A stretch of 64,000 nucleotides of DNA from an uncultured Clostridia bacterium (GCA_947584415.1 CANPWN010000003.1:34391-98390); one strand, 5' to 3'. Numbered from the stretch's first letter, positions 28,505 through 38,656 are shown. Program-made: numbers and translations. The notes: generated from the sequence alone by a model not told the origin.

Positions 28505-29188
28505 TTACATTGTTGTCACAATCTTAATTCCAGGGCCCATTGTTGAGCAAACGGAAATGTTTTTGAAATATTGTCCTTTTGCTGCCGCAGGTTTTGCCTT
28601 TTGAAGGGCTTCAATGACTGTGCGATAGTTTTCTATAAGTTTTTCTTTGCCAAAGCTAACTTTGCCCAAAATTACGTGAACATTGTTTGTTTTGTCCAAA
28701 CGATATTCAACTTTTCCGGCTTTAACTTCGCTGATAGCCTTTTTAACGTCCATTGTAACTGTTCCGCTCTTTGGGTTTGGCATGAGGCCCTTAGGTCCAA
28801 GCACTCTTGCCACACGTCCAACAACGCCCATCATGTCAGGAGTTGTGATGCAGACGTCAAAGTCAAGCCATCCTCCTTGAATTTTGGCAACAATTTCTTC
28901 TGCGCCAACAAAGTCCGCTCCGGCCTTTGTTGCTTCGTCCGCTTTGTCACCCTTTGCAATAACCAAAACTTTCACGCTTTTGCCTGTTCCGTGAGGAAGC
29001 ACAACAACGCCTCTAACCTGTTGGTCAGCGTTTCTTCCATCAACGCCAAGTTTAACATGAAGTTCAACTGTTTCATCAAATTTTGCTTTTGCTGTTTCAA
29101 CCACATGAGCAAACGCCTCTTCTGGAGAATAACTGGTTGCTTTGTCATAGGTGGAAAGAGCAAGTTTCATTCTTTTGCCTTTATTCAT
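28505..29188 (-). CDS. rplA: 50S ribosomal protein L1
   Basis: [46 protein letters not shown]. Confidence 0.95.
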   Translation of the reverse strand: MNKGKRMKLALSTYDKATSYSPEEAFAHVVETAKAKFDETVELHVKLGVDGRNADQQVRGVVVLPHGTGKSVKVLVIAKGDKADEATKAGADFVGAEEIVAKIQGGWLDFDVCITTPDMMGVVGRVARVLGPKGLMPNPKSGTVTMDVKKAISEVKAGKVEYRLDKTNNVHVILGKVSFGKEKLIENYRTVIEALQKAKPAAAKGQYFKNISVCSTMGPGIKIVTTM

Positions 29189-29198
29189 ATCCTTCCTC

Positions 29199-29627
29199 CT
29201 ACTCTGTGATTGTAACGCCCATGCTGCGTGCTGCACCTTCAATCATGCTCATAGCGGCCTCAATGCTTGCTGCGTTAAGGTCAGGCATTTTTGTGGTTGC
29301 AATTTCACGAACTTGCGCTTTTGTGAGTGAACCGACTTTTTGCTTGTTTGGTTTTGGCGAACCCTTTTCAAGTCCAAGCGCCTTTTTGATAAGAACGGCT
29401 GCTGGTGGGGTTTTCAGCACAAAACTGAATGACCTGTCTTGATAAATTGTTATCACAACAGGGATGATGAGACCTGCTTGAGATGCAGTTTTCTCATTAA
29501 ATTCTTTGGTAAATGCCGCAATGTTTATCCCATGAGGTCCAAGTGAAGAACCCACAGGAGGTCCAGGTGTGGCTTTACCGGCTGGGAGTTGCAATTTTAC
29601 AACTGCGCCAATCTTTTTTACTGCCAT
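29199..29627 (-). CDS. rplK: 50S ribosomal protein L11
   Basis: [37 protein letters not shown]. Confidence 0.97.
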   Translation of the reverse strand: MAVKKIGAVVKLQLPAGKATPGPPVGSSLGPHGINIAAFTKEFNEKTASQAGLIIPVVITIYQDRSFSFVLKTPPAAVLIKKALGLEKGSPKPNKQKVGSLTKAQVREIATTKMPDLNAASIEAAMSMIEGAARSMGVTITE

Positions 29628-29643
29628 TTTTTCCTCCTTATGT

Positions 29644-29680
29644 GTGGTTATTTAGAGCGATTGCAGTCCCGCTCTCCCAC
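29644..29680 (-). promoter_or_regulatory. structured 5' leader upstream of rplK (candidate r-protein autoregulatory site)
   Basis: RNA: GUGG-G-AGAGCG-GGACUGCAAU-CGCUCU-AAAUAA-CCAC, two nested perfect helices just before the rplK RBS. Confidence 0.5.
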
Positions 29681-29734
29681 GTTTTTGGGCTTCAAGCCCT
29701 TTATATTAAGCAGAATTTCTGCATAATACCATTT

Positions 29735-30343
29735 TTAAGCGTCAATTTTTCGCATTTGAGTGTAATCAAGTTCAACCGGTGCTTCACGGCCAAACATCTC
29801 AACAATGACTGTTGCGATGCCATTTTCAGGTGAAACAGACTGAACTGTTCCAATTGTGCCTTCAAGCGGCCCGTCAATAACCTCAATTTTGTCACCAATT
29901 TGAAGGTCAACTTCAACTTTGATTTTTTCTAGCTTGTTTTTGCGCACTTCGTCATCAGTAAGTGCAAGAGGTCTGCCGTTTGGTCCAACAAAACCTGTGA
30001 TACCACGCGTTCTTGTCACATTGTGCCAAAGGTCATCACCATATATCATCTTAACGAAGATATAACAAGGCATGCTTTTTCTTTCCACCAATTTCTTCTT
30101 GCCGTTTTTTTCTTCAACAACGCTTTCCATTGGAATAATGATGTCAAAAATGCGGTTTTGAAGTCCAAATTTGGTCACAACAGTTTCAAGATTTTCTTTG
30201 GCAACATTTTCATATCCAGAAAATGTGTGAAGAGCATACCACTTTGCTTCTTTTGATTGGTCAGGAACTTGCTCTCCGCCCACAGAGTGAACTCCAATTG
30301 TGCCTTGAACCTTAGGCTGATTTTCTTCTTTAATTTCGTCCAT
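29735..30343 (-). CDS. nusG: transcription termination/antitermination protein NusG
   Basis: WYALHTFSGYENVAKENLE, MPCYIFVKM, GITGFVG, KOW domain at C-terminus. Confidence 0.95.
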   Translation of the reverse strand: MDEIKEENQPKVQGTIGVHSVGGEQVPDQSKEAKWYALHTFSGYENVAKENLETVVTKFGLQNRIFDIIIPMESVVEEKNGKKKLVERKSMPCYIFVKMIYGDDLWHNVTRTRGITGFVGPNGRPLALTDDEVRKNKLEKIKVEVDLQIGDKIEVIDGPLEGTIGTVQSVSPENGIATVIVEMFGREAPVELDYTQMRKIDA

Positions 30344-30352
30344 ATTCTCTCC

Positions 30353-30727
30353 TTATGTCAAAAGTCCAAACAAAAAACCAAACAAGGCGTCAAGTCCAAA
30401 AAGGATAAGACCGAAAAGAACAACCACCGACAAAACAACGCCTGTTTTTTTGCAAACATCACTAAAACTTGGCCATGTCACTTTTTTGAGTTCGCTGACA
30501 GTTTCCTTGCCCTTACGTTTGATTTTCTTGCCAAAGCCCTCTTTGTTTTTGTCTTTGGCTTTCTTGTTTGCCTTTTTGTCGCCTTTGTCAGCCTTCTTGT
30601 CCTCTTTTTTTGCCTTAGGCTGTTTTGCAGGCTTAGAAACGCTCTCGTCAGTCACGACAACAGCGTCCAAATTTTCTTTAGTTTCAGAAACCTCAACCTC
30701 TTTGGTCAAGTTTTTCTTTTTGGCCAT
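30353..30727 (-). CDS. secE: preprotein translocase subunit SecE with Lys-rich N-terminal extension
   Basis: KETVSELKKVTWPSFSDVCKKTGVVLSVVVLFGLILFGLDALFGFLF; position between rpmG and nusG. Confidence 0.9.
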   Translation of the reverse strand: MAKKKNLTKEVEVSETKENLDAVVVTDESVSKPAKQPKAKKEDKKADKGDKKANKKAKDKNKEGFGKKIKRKGKETVSELKKVTWPSFSDVCKKTGVVLSVVVLFGLILFGLDALFGFLFGLLT

Positions 30728-30742
30728 TTCTCCTCCTGCAAC

Positions 30743-30904
30743 TTATTTGGTTTCTTTGTGAAGTGTTCTCTTTCCACATCTTGGGCAGAATTTTTTGATT
30801 TCAATTCGCTCTGGGTTTGCGGAACTGTTTTTGCTTGTTGCATAATTTCTCTCTTGGCACTCGGTGCAAGCAAGAGTGATATCTTTGCGTTTTGGTGCTG
30901 CCAT
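30743..30904 (-). CDS. rpmG: 50S ribosomal protein L33 (not in ORF track; 53 aa)
   Basis: [53 protein letters not shown]. Confidence 0.95.
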   Translation of the reverse strand: MAAPKRKDITLACTECQERNYATSKNSSANPERIEIKKFCPRCGKRTLHKETK

Positions 30905-30992
30905 AACTTTTTCTCCTAACAAAAAACTAACACCCCGATTTGGAAGTGTTAGTGTATTTTAACATAATGTTTGCTTTGTTGTCAAGAGAAAA

Positions 30993-31292
30993 CTAGTCTA
31001 TTTTTTTAGATTTTTTAAAGTCTTTGAAATCTTTTGTCGTGAGAATTGTGTCAACCAAGAAGGCAAGTTGATGCTCACCACACTTCTTGCTCACATCCTC
31101 AAGGTCTGATGGGAAATTGAAATCAAAGTCGTTTGACAAGGCATAAAGAAAATAAACCCTCAAAAGTTCCTTTGCAAACAAAAAGGCTTGGTCGTAGTTT
31201 GGTCCTGAGGTTGAAATGTCAAGGTCTGGGAAATAAACCCTTGTTTCGCCTTCGTCAATGTAAAATATTGCTGGATAGATGAATTGTTGCAT
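30993..31292 (-). CDS. HicB-like protein without adjacent HicA
   Basis: FIYPAIFYIDEGETRVYFPDLDISTSGPNYDQAFLFAKELLRVYFL. Confidence 0.55.
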   Translation of the reverse strand: MQQFIYPAIFYIDEGETRVYFPDLDISTSGPNYDQAFLFAKELLRVYFLYALSNDFDFNFPSDLEDVSKKCGEHQLAFLVDTILTTKDFKDFKKSKKID

Positions 31293-31391
31293 TTTTTGGT
31301 CTCCGTTAATAATATTCTATCACATCTTTTCAAGTTTTAGCAAATATTTTAACATAAAAAAACAGACCAAGTCTGTTTTTAAACAAAATTT

Positions 31392-31535
31392 TTAAAATGT
31401 GATGCCTTCGTTTCCTTTCTCTGGGAAATTCATTTTAAAAGTTGTTTCTTTATTCATGTCAATAGGGTTTCTTGACACAACTGTCAAATCTGGATATCTT
31501 TTCGCTAAACTGAAAACTTCAAATTGCTTTGTCAT
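31392..31535 (-). CDS. small hypothetical protein (47 aa)
   Basis: MTKQFEVFSLAKRYPDLTVVSRNPIDMNKETTFKMNFPEKGNEGITF with aaaggaggacaagca RBS; hairpin downstream. Confidence 0.5.
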   Translation of the reverse strand: MTKQFEVFSLAKRYPDLTVVSRNPIDMNKETTFKMNFPEKGNEGITF

Positions 31536-31640
31536 TGCTTGTCCTCCTTTGATAGCCCTATCATATCACAAACTTTAAAATTTGTAAATACTTTTTTCAA
31601 AAATTTTTTAAATATTTTTTTACCTTTATTTTAAAGGGCT

Positions 31641-33377
31641 TTACATCTTTTCAGGAATTTCAATTCCCAAAACATCACAAGCCTCTTCAAGGTTTGAAAG
31701 CACAATTGTTAAAAGCGTCAAGTGCGCGTTAAAAACTTTTTTGTCAGGCTCTGAAAGAATGTGGCAGGAGTTGTAGAATGAAGAGAACTCGCTTGCAACA
31801 TCATATAAAGCCGTGGTCAGAGAGTTTAAACTCTTTTCCTGATAGCATTGAATATAACTTGACCTGAGTTTATTCAGACTGAGAATGAGCGAGCGGTGGA
31901 TTGGAAGAAATTTATAACTTGTTTCAAATTCCTTAGCCTTTGCAAGAATTGACTTTATTCTGCACGCTGTGTATTGAATGTAAGGGCCGGTCTTCCCTTC
32001 AAACGAAAGCACCCTGTCCATATCAAAGTTGATATCTTTTTCAACAACGCTGCTTAAATCAGCAAACTTGAGTGCCGCATTTCCAATCTTGCGTTTTAAA
32101 TCCTTATCGTGCTTTGTCCCGTTTGCAACGAGTTTTTGCTCGGCTTTGTCATACAGGGTGTTTAAAAGGTCAACAAGTTGCATATTGCCGCCGTCACGCG
32201 TCTTTAAGGCTTTCCCGTCCTTGCCGTTGATTGTGCCAAAACCGGTGTGAAGCAAAATTTGATTTTTGTTTGAAATTCCAGCCTTTTTGCAAGCGCGGAA
32301 GACCTGAGTGAAGTGCTGTTTTTGTCTGGCATCAGAAAAATAATGGATGATGTTAGGATGATATTTTTCATTTCTTAGATAAATTGTGGCAATGTCAGAA
32401 GTTGAATACATATCCCCGCCATTTGATTTTTGAAGTATGACTGGCGGCATAGGATTTTCATATCTCTGCACTTCGTCTGGGTTCTTTTTTGGAATTGGAA
32501 TTTGCTCGCCTTCCTCAGCAACATCGACCACAAGTGCACCTTCACTGACATGTGCAAGCCCCTTCTTTTTGAAGATGTCAACAACTCTGTCCACATATTC
32601 ACTTGCTGTGCTTTCGCCGTTCCAAAGGTCAAAATGCACATTTAACATTATGCAAAGGGCTTTGATTTCCTTGACGGAAACTTCTCTCAGTCTCTTCCAA
32701 AAGCCAAAATATGGCTCTTCATGATTTTGAAATTTGAGTGTTATCTCTTCGGCGCGCGCCTTGAAGGTTTCATCTTCGCTCTTCAATTTGCTGCCCTTTG
32801 GATACGCCTCATTCATGACCGTGATGTCAAGTTTTTTCTTGCCAGTCAAATAGTCGTTAAACGACCCCTCTCTTTCAAGCATTGCCATGATAAGACCAAG
32901 GGGCATACCCCAATCACCAAGAAAGATGTCACTCGTCACATTGAAGCCAAGTTTTTTATATAGCCGCTTAAACGCCTCGCCAATATTAAAAGACCTCATG
33001 TGACCAATATGTAACGCTTTGCCAATGTTTGGGCCGCCATAGTCAATTAGTAAATTTTTGCCTTTGCCGACTTGTGGCACTTGAGAATTTGATAACGACT
33101 TTGCAAGCGCATTTATGCCCTTTTGCGTCAGTTTTATGTTTATAAACGCCGGTTTTGCAACTGAAAAGACAAAATTTTGATTGTTTTGAAGATTGTTCAC
33201 AATTTTTGTTGCAATTTCAAAAGGGTTTGAGTGAAGATTTTTGGCTATTGCAAAAGAGGAGTTGCTTTGAAAGTCCGCCATGTCTGGAAGTGCGGAAAAA
33301 GAAACCACAAACTCTTGTGGAAAACCCTCTTTTTTGGCTGAATCATTTAAAAGTTTTTCAAGTTTTTTTCTAATCAA
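31641..33377 (-). CDS. argS: arginyl-tRNA synthetase
   Basis: IDYGGPNIGKALHIGHMRSFNIGEAFKRLYKKLGFNVTSDIFLGDWG. Confidence 0.95.
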   Translation of the reverse strand: MIRKKLEKLLNDSAKKEGFPQEFVVSFSALPDMADFQSNSSFAIAKNLHSNPFEIATKIVNNLQNNQNFVFSVAKPAFINIKLTQKGINALAKSLSNSQVPQVGKGKNLLIDYGGPNIGKALHIGHMRSFNIGEAFKRLYKKLGFNVTSDIFLGDWGMPLGLIMAMLEREGSFNDYLTGKKKLDITVMNEAYPKGSKLKSEDETFKARAEEITLKFQNHEEPYFGFWKRLREVSVKEIKALCIMLNVHFDLWNGESTASEYVDRVVDIFKKKGLAHVSEGALVVDVAEEGEQIPIPKKNPDEVQRYENPMPPVILQKSNGGDMYSTSDIATIYLRNEKYHPNIIHYFSDARQKQHFTQVFRACKKAGISNKNQILLHTGFGTINGKDGKALKTRDGGNMQLVDLLNTLYDKAEQKLVANGTKHDKDLKRKIGNAALKFADLSSVVEKDINFDMDRVLSFEGKTGPYIQYTACRIKSILAKAKEFETSYKFLPIHRSLILSLNKLRSSYIQCYQEKSLNSLTTALYDVASEFSSFYNSCHILSEPDKKVFNAHLTLLTIVLSNLEEACDVLGIEIPEKM

Positions 33378-33966
33378 TTTCCCTTCTCCCTTCCATTGCT
33401 TTTGAAAGCGTCACCTCGTCTGCATATTCAAGGTCACTGCCCATTGCTATGCCCTGTGCAAGTCTTGTGACTTTTATGCCCATAGGCTTTAATAATTTTG
33501 CAATATACATAGCTGTCGCGTCACCCTCAACATCAGGGTCGGTTGCCATGATGACTTCCTCAGTTTTAAGTTCTTGGATACGCTTGAGAAGTCCTTTTAT
33601 GTTGATATCATTTGGGCCTTTGCCGTCAAGAGGACTTAAAAGTCCAAACAACACATGATAAACACCATCATAGTTTTTAACTTTTTCCATTGAGATGATG
33701 TCCTTTGGCTCTTTGACAACACAAATCACTTTTCCAGAGCGTTTTTCACAGATGTCGCACACAGGCTTGTCCGTGTAATTTCCACACTTTGTGCAAAGTC
33801 CAATTTTTGATTTGACTTCTTTGATTGCCTCGGCGAAATTCTCCGCCCGCTCTTTTGAGCCTTCAATGATAGAATAGGCATATCTCTGTGCCGTCTTATA
33901 GCCAACGCCTGGCAAGGACCTAAAATACTCTATCAGCCTTTCAATAGGCTCATCAAACTTTGCCAT
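33370..33966 (-). CDS. recR: recombination protein RecR
   Basis: LIEYFRSLPGVGYKTAQRYAYSI, CxxC zinc finger, Toprim region. Confidence 0.95.
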   Translation of the reverse strand: MAKFDEPIERLIEYFRSLPGVGYKTAQRYAYSIIEGSKERAENFAEAIKEVKSKIGLCTKCGNYTDKPVCDICEKRSGKVICVVKEPKDIISMEKVKNYDGVYHVLFGLLSPLDGKGPNDINIKGLLKRIQELKTEEVIMATDPDVEGDATAMYIAKLLKPMGIKVTRLAQGIAMGSDLEYADEVTLSKAMEGRREID

Positions 33967-33967
33967 A

Positions 33968-34288
33968 TCACATCCCTGGAATTTGAGGTATTGTTTCTTT
34001 TTCTGCTATGTCAATCTTTGCAATAACATCATTAAACGCACTTGTGATGAGGTCTTCAAGCATTTCAACATCATCAGGGTCAACAACTTCCTTTTTAATG
34101 TTTATTGACTTTAAGGTTTTGTTGCCAAACATTGTGATTGTCACTGCGCCGCCACCAACTGTGCTTGAAAATTCACGCGCATCAAGTTCTTCTCTTGCTC
34201 TTTGCATATCCTGTTGCATTTTTTGTGCTTGGCGCATGAGTTGTTGCATATTTCCTCCGCCAAAGCCACCAAAACCGCCATATCCCAT
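33968..34288 (-). CDS. YbaB/EbfC nucleoid-associated protein
   Basis: MQQLMRQAQKMQQDMQRAREELDAREFSSTVGGGAVTITMFGNKTLKSINI. Confidence 0.92.
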   Translation of the reverse strand: MGYGGFGGFGGGNMQQLMRQAQKMQQDMQRAREELDAREFSSTVGGGAVTITMFGNKTLKSINIKKEVVDPDDVEMLEDLITSAFNDVIAKIDIAEKETIPQIPGM

Positions 34289-34295
34289 AGTTTTT

Positions 34296-35737
34296 TTACT
34301 CCTTTACTTTAAATTTTTCGCCAAACTCTTTTCTGAGCATAACTTCATCTTCGTCAACCTTAGAAGGCTTTATAATTTTTTCTTCCATCACAACTTTCAT
34401 CTCTCTTCCCTGCCAACTGAGTGCCCGTTCAAGTTCTCTCTTACCGTCTTCTAAAAGAGAGAGAACTGTTTTATCTGGCGTTCTTATAATAAGGTTTCCA
34501 TTTTCAATTGAAACATCTGTGATGTCGCCACACGCAACATGCAGTGCGACATGCCTGTTTTCTTTTAAATACAAAACGACCTTACCCCAAACATCTCTGA
34601 CACTGAGTGGCCCAACCTGATTAGTCAGTTTTTTTTTACTTCTTCACCTGTTATGCAAGCAATTGCCAAACTTTCAAGCAGAAGTCTTGTTGAGAGGGTG
34701 TATCTCAGTTCTGCCTCGCTTGACGCAAAAGTTTGCATGTATGAAATAAGCCGCTTGTCGTCAACGCGCTCCGCCTGAGCCACATATTTTTTAAGCACAT
34801 CATCAGGCAAATTTAATATTTCGCTCGGCCTAAGACAAGTTTTGCACACAAGAAGGTCACGCGCGTGCTTTGCCGCATCCTTTGCAAACACTGAAAGGTT
34901 TTTGCCAGAGGCATCAATATTGTTTATTAGCGTCAAAACGCCGCCCAAATCCTTGTCAATGATTTTATCAAAGAATTCAAGCAAAAGTTCATGGTCAGTT
35001 GTGCCAAGCACCTTCATGACCGCCTCTTTTGTGATGTGGCCGCCGGAATAAGCATTTATGCTGTCGGCAATGGACAAGGTGTCACGCACACTGCCTTCAC
35101 CTGCCGCGGCAATAAGTTTGATAGCGTCCATCTCTGCCTCAATGCCTTCCTGTTTAAAAATGCCCTCAAGCACTTTTGAAAGGCTGTCTATTGAAAGCAG
35201 TCTGAAATCAAATCTTGAACATCTTGAAATGATTGTTGCCGGAAGCTTATGCACTTCCGTGGTTGCCAAGATAAATATTATATATTCAGGGGGCTCTTCC
35301 AAAGTTTTCAATAACGCGTTAAAAGCACTGTCGGAGAGCATGTGCACTTCGTCTATGATATAAACTTTGTATTTTGCGCCAATTGGTGCAAACTTAACTT
35401 TTTCCCTAAGTTCCCTTATGTCATCAACCCTGTTGTTTGACGCAGCGTCAATTTCCACAACATTGACATCATTTGCTTGTTTGAGTTTTTTGCAAACTTC
35501 ACATTCTCCACATGGTGAGCCAGTTGTGTTGTTTTCACAATTGACTGCACGGGCAAAAATTTTTGCAACACTCGTTTTTCCAACTCCGCGTGAGCCGGTG
35601 AAAAGATAGGCATGAGAAATCTTGCCTGACAAAATTTGATTTGCCAGCGTCTTTGTGATATGCTCCTGACCAACAACCTCTTCAAAAGTCTGCGGCCTAT
35701 ATTTTCTGTAAAGTGCAAGATGTGAACTCATAGCCAT
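34296..35737 (-). CDS. dnaX: DNA polymerase III subunit gamma/tau; 0-frame short form 35737-34625, long form requires a shift at the A9 run (34629-34637) and ends at 34296
   Basis: 0 frame GSRGVGKTSVAKIFARAVNC...ITGEEVKKN*; shifted frame continues LTNQVGPLSVRDVWGKVVLYLKENRHVALHVACGDI... Confidence 0.85.
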
Positions 35738-35767
35738 ATTATATCCATTTCCCTTTTACAAATCAAC

Positions 35768-36517
35768 TTATTTGACGGAGTTTGCAATATTCAAAAAGGC
35801 GTCAACTTTGAGCGACACTCCGCCAAAAAGACCGCCGTCAATTCCTGTGGCAGAAAGAAGGGCTTGATAATTTTTCTCGTTCAAACTTCCGCCATACAAA
35901 AGTTGAATATCACGGCTGGCTTTCTCAGAAAAGTTTTCCAAGATGACCTTTCTTATTATCTTTGCAACAAATTCAACATCTTTGACTGTCGCATTGTTGC
36001 CTGTGCCTATTGCCCAAATTGGCTCATAGGCAATGATAACGCTTTCAAGTTCGTTTTCATAAAGACCTTTAAGGTCTTCTTCAAGTTGTTTTCTTATCAC
36101 TTCGCCGGTTTTCCCTGCGTTTTTGTCAAGTCCGCTTTCACCGACACAAAGGATACATTTTAGTCCATTTTTGAGTGAAGTTTTGATTTTTTTATTTATG
36201 AGTTTGTCGCTTTCCTTAAATTTGTTTCTTCTTTCACTGTGGCCAATTATGACATACTCGCCACCCACCGCCTTAATCATGTCGGCACTGATTTCACCAG
36301 TGAAAGCACCCTGCTCCTCATCACTGACATTTTGCGCGCCAAGTTTGATTTTGCTGCCACGAGTGAAGAAACTTGCAAGCGGCAAAGAGATGTATGGTGG
36401 GCAAATTATCACATCTGCTCTTTCGCCATTAAACAGCGAAACAAATTTTGTGAAATATGCCTTTGCCTCTTCAATGTTTTGGTTCATTTTAAAATTTGCA
36501 ACTATCAATTTTTTCAT
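35768..36517 (-). CDS. tpiA: triosephosphate isomerase
   Basis: VANFKMNQ, VIIGHSERR, IAYEPIWAIGTG, LLYGGSLN. Confidence 0.96.
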   Translation of the reverse strand: MKKLIVANFKMNQNIEEAKAYFTKFVSLFNGERADVIICPPYISLPLASFFTRGSKIKLGAQNVSDEEQGAFTGEISADMIKAVGGEYVIIGHSERRNKFKESDKLINKKIKTSLKNGLKCILCVGESGLDKNAGKTGEVIRKQLEEDLKGLYENELESVIIAYEPIWAIGTGNNATVKDVEFVAKIIRKVILENFSEKASRDIQLLYGGSLNEKNYQALLSATGIDGGLFGGVSLKVDAFLNIANSVK

Positions 36518-37695
36518 ACCACTTTCTCCTGTATAACATCAATTCCAACCAGCGGTGCGCCTTCAAGAAGTTTCAATGTTGCTCCTCCGCCTGTTGAAAT
36601 GTGGTTTATCATTTTCACACAATGCGCTTGTTTAACCGCACTTATGCTGTCACCACCGCCCACAATTGAGTAAGCGGCACTTTTGCCAATCTTTTTGGCA
36701 ATTTTGAAAGTTCCTTTTTGGAATTTAGGGTCCTCATATTTGCCAAGAGGCCCGTTCCAGATGATTTGATTTGCTTTGCTGATTTCTCGTTCAAACAAGT
36801 TGATGGTTTTTGGGCCAATGTCAGAGCCAACCATTTCGCCGCTAAGTTCATCTGTCACAAAAGTCTTTTCTTTCTTGTCGCCAAACATGTAAGCAACATG
36901 GTCAACCGGCAGAACAATGCGTTTGTTTAGCGTTTTGGCCTGTGCCAAAACCTCTTCAGCCACTTTAACGCTGTCAACATCAACCAGGCTATGTCCAACA
37001 CTGTGACCCTCCGCCACAAGGAAGGCATAAGCCATAGCACCGCCAATCAAAATGACATCAGCAACTTTCATGATGTTCAACAGTGCGCCAATTTTATCAT
37101 CCACTTTGCCGCCACCAAAGATTGCAACAAAAGGCTTTTTTGGGGTTTTTATTGCATTTTCAATTATGTTCAATTCATTTTCAATCAAAAAGCCAACGGC
37201 ATTTGGCAAAAGTCTTGGAACGCCATAAGTTGATGCATGCTTTCTGTGTGATGTTCCAAACGCATCATTGACATAAATGTCCGCAAGCGAAGCGAGTTGC
37301 TTTGCAAACTCTGGGTCATTTTGCGTTTCTTCCTTATAAAATCTTACATTCTCCAGCACTAAAATGCTGCCTTCCGACATGCTTGCCACCTGCTCTTGAA
37401 CATCAGGGCCAATGGTCTTGTGTGCAAACTGCACCTTGCCTGGAAAATACTTCATAAGCAAAAGGGTTATAGGCCAAAGAGAAAGCCTGAAATCAAACCC
37501 ATTTGGTCTGCCAAGATGTGAGCAAATTATCACCTTCGCCCCTTTATCAACCAAATATCTTATTGTTGGCAATTCATTGACAAGTCTTGTGTTGTCAGAT
37601 ATTCTTCCTGCCTTGTTCATTGGCAAATTGAAGTCCGTTCTAAGGAAAACTCTTTTGCCTTTCAAATTGACAAGGTCGCGTATGCTTCTTTTCAT
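36514..37695 (-). CDS. pgk: phosphoglycerate kinase
   Basis: RVFLRTDFNLPMN, SHLGRPNG, FGGGKVDDKIG, IWNGPLGKYE. Confidence 0.96.
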   Translation of the reverse strand: MKRSIRDLVNLKGKRVFLRTDFNLPMNKAGRISDNTRLVNELPTIRYLVDKGAKVIICSHLGRPNGFDFRLSLWPITLLLMKYFPGKVQFAHKTIGPDVQEQVASMSEGSILVLENVRFYKEETQNDPEFAKQLASLADIYVNDAFGTSHRKHASTYGVPRLLPNAVGFLIENELNIIENAIKTPKKPFVAIFGGGKVDDKIGALLNIMKVADVILIGGAMAYAFLVAEGHSVGHSLVDVDSVKVAEEVLAQAKTLNKRIVLPVDHVAYMFGDKKEKTFVTDELSGEMVGSDIGPKTINLFEREISKANQIIWNGPLGKYEDPKFQKGTFKIAKKIGKSAAYSIVGGGDSISAVKQAHCVKMINHISTGGGATLKLLEGAPLVGIDVIQEKVV

Positions 37696-37708
37696 AATTC
37701 CTCCATAA

Positions 37709-38656
37709 TCATTTTACACTTTTTGTTCTAGTTTTCAAAATGTTTGCGCTCTCTTGCAAGAGTTTTAGGCTTTCATTTATGTCAGTTTGAAGTGCCAATT
37801 GCCGCTTTATGTCGCTGCCGGCTTTAAATGCTGCCGCATAAGCAAGAAAATGTTTGCGAAGATATTTGTTAAGCCACGCCTCAGGATAATGCTCTCTTAA
37901 AATTTCAACATGGCGGAAAATCATATCCATTTCGTCAACCTTTTTCCCTTTGATTAAAGAAAATATCCATGGCGAGCCGACCGCTCCTCTTCCAATCATA
38001 ACACCATCAACTTGGGTCTGTTTCATTTTTTGATAACTTTCTTCATCAACAACATCTCCGTTTCCAATGATTGGGATGTGACTGACCGCCTTTGCAAGCG
38101 CAATTGCATCATAGTCGACGCTGCCAGAAAACCCTTGTGCAAAAGTTCTGCCATGCACTGACACAAAACTTGCACCTGCCTCTTCGCACACGCGAATAAT
38201 TTGGGCTATGTCAACCTTGTCATATCCAAGTCGCACTTTAACGCTGACTGGTCTGTCCTTTGCCGCTTTGACGCACTCTGAAATAATGCACCCCATGGTA
38301 TTAAGGTCTTTCAAAAGCGCCGACCCCTCACCATTCTTGATTATTTTTGGTGCCGGGCAGCCCATGTTGATATCTATGCCTTCAAAGTGGCTTAAAATGT
38401 TGTTTTTGACGGCTTCTGCCATGACAAAGGGGTCTTTGCCAAAAATTTGAGCAAAAACAAGCCTTTCTTCTTTTTCTCTAATTGTCATGTCCTCAGTCTT
38501 TTTGCTGTTATGACGCATAGCCTCGGCAGAGAGCATTTCTGTAAACATTGCGTCCGCTCCGCATCTTTGACAAACGCACCTGAATCCAACATCGCTGTAA
38601 CCTGCAAGCGGTGCTAACAAGACTGCATCTTTAAAATCTAAGCCTTTAATTTCCAT
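37709..38656 (-). CDS. dusB: tRNA-dihydrouridine synthase
   Basis: LAPLAGYSDVGFR, DINMGCPAPKIIKNGEGSALL, VSVKVRLGYD, VHGRTFAQGF. Confidence 0.9.
   Translation of the reverse strand: MEIKGLDFKDAVLLAPLAGYSDVGFRCVCQRCGADAMFTEMLSAEAMRHNSKKTEDMTIREKEERLVFAQIFGKDPFVMAEAVKNNILSHFEGIDINMGCPAPKIIKNGEGSALLKDLNTMGCIISECVKAAKDRPVSVKVRLGYDKVDIAQIIRVCEEAGASFVSVHGRTFAQGFSGSVDYDAIALAKAVSHIPIIGNGDVVDEESYQKMKQTQVDGVMIGRGAVGSPWIFSLIKGKKVDEMDMIFRHVEILREHYPEAWLNKYLRKHFLAYAAAFKAGSDIKRQLALQTDINESLKLLQESANILKTRTKSVK

Noticed and set aside
31370-31640. T-box or riboswitch upstream/downstream of argS
   Set aside because: No T-box consensus (AGGGUGGNACCGCG-like) or known aptamer core could be identified by eye.
34296-34574. 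92-aa ORF as an independent small gene downstream of dnaX
   Set aside because: The open frame extends upstream without a stop to the A9 run and encodes a DnaX C-terminal-like segment, so it is better read as the shifted part of dnaX.
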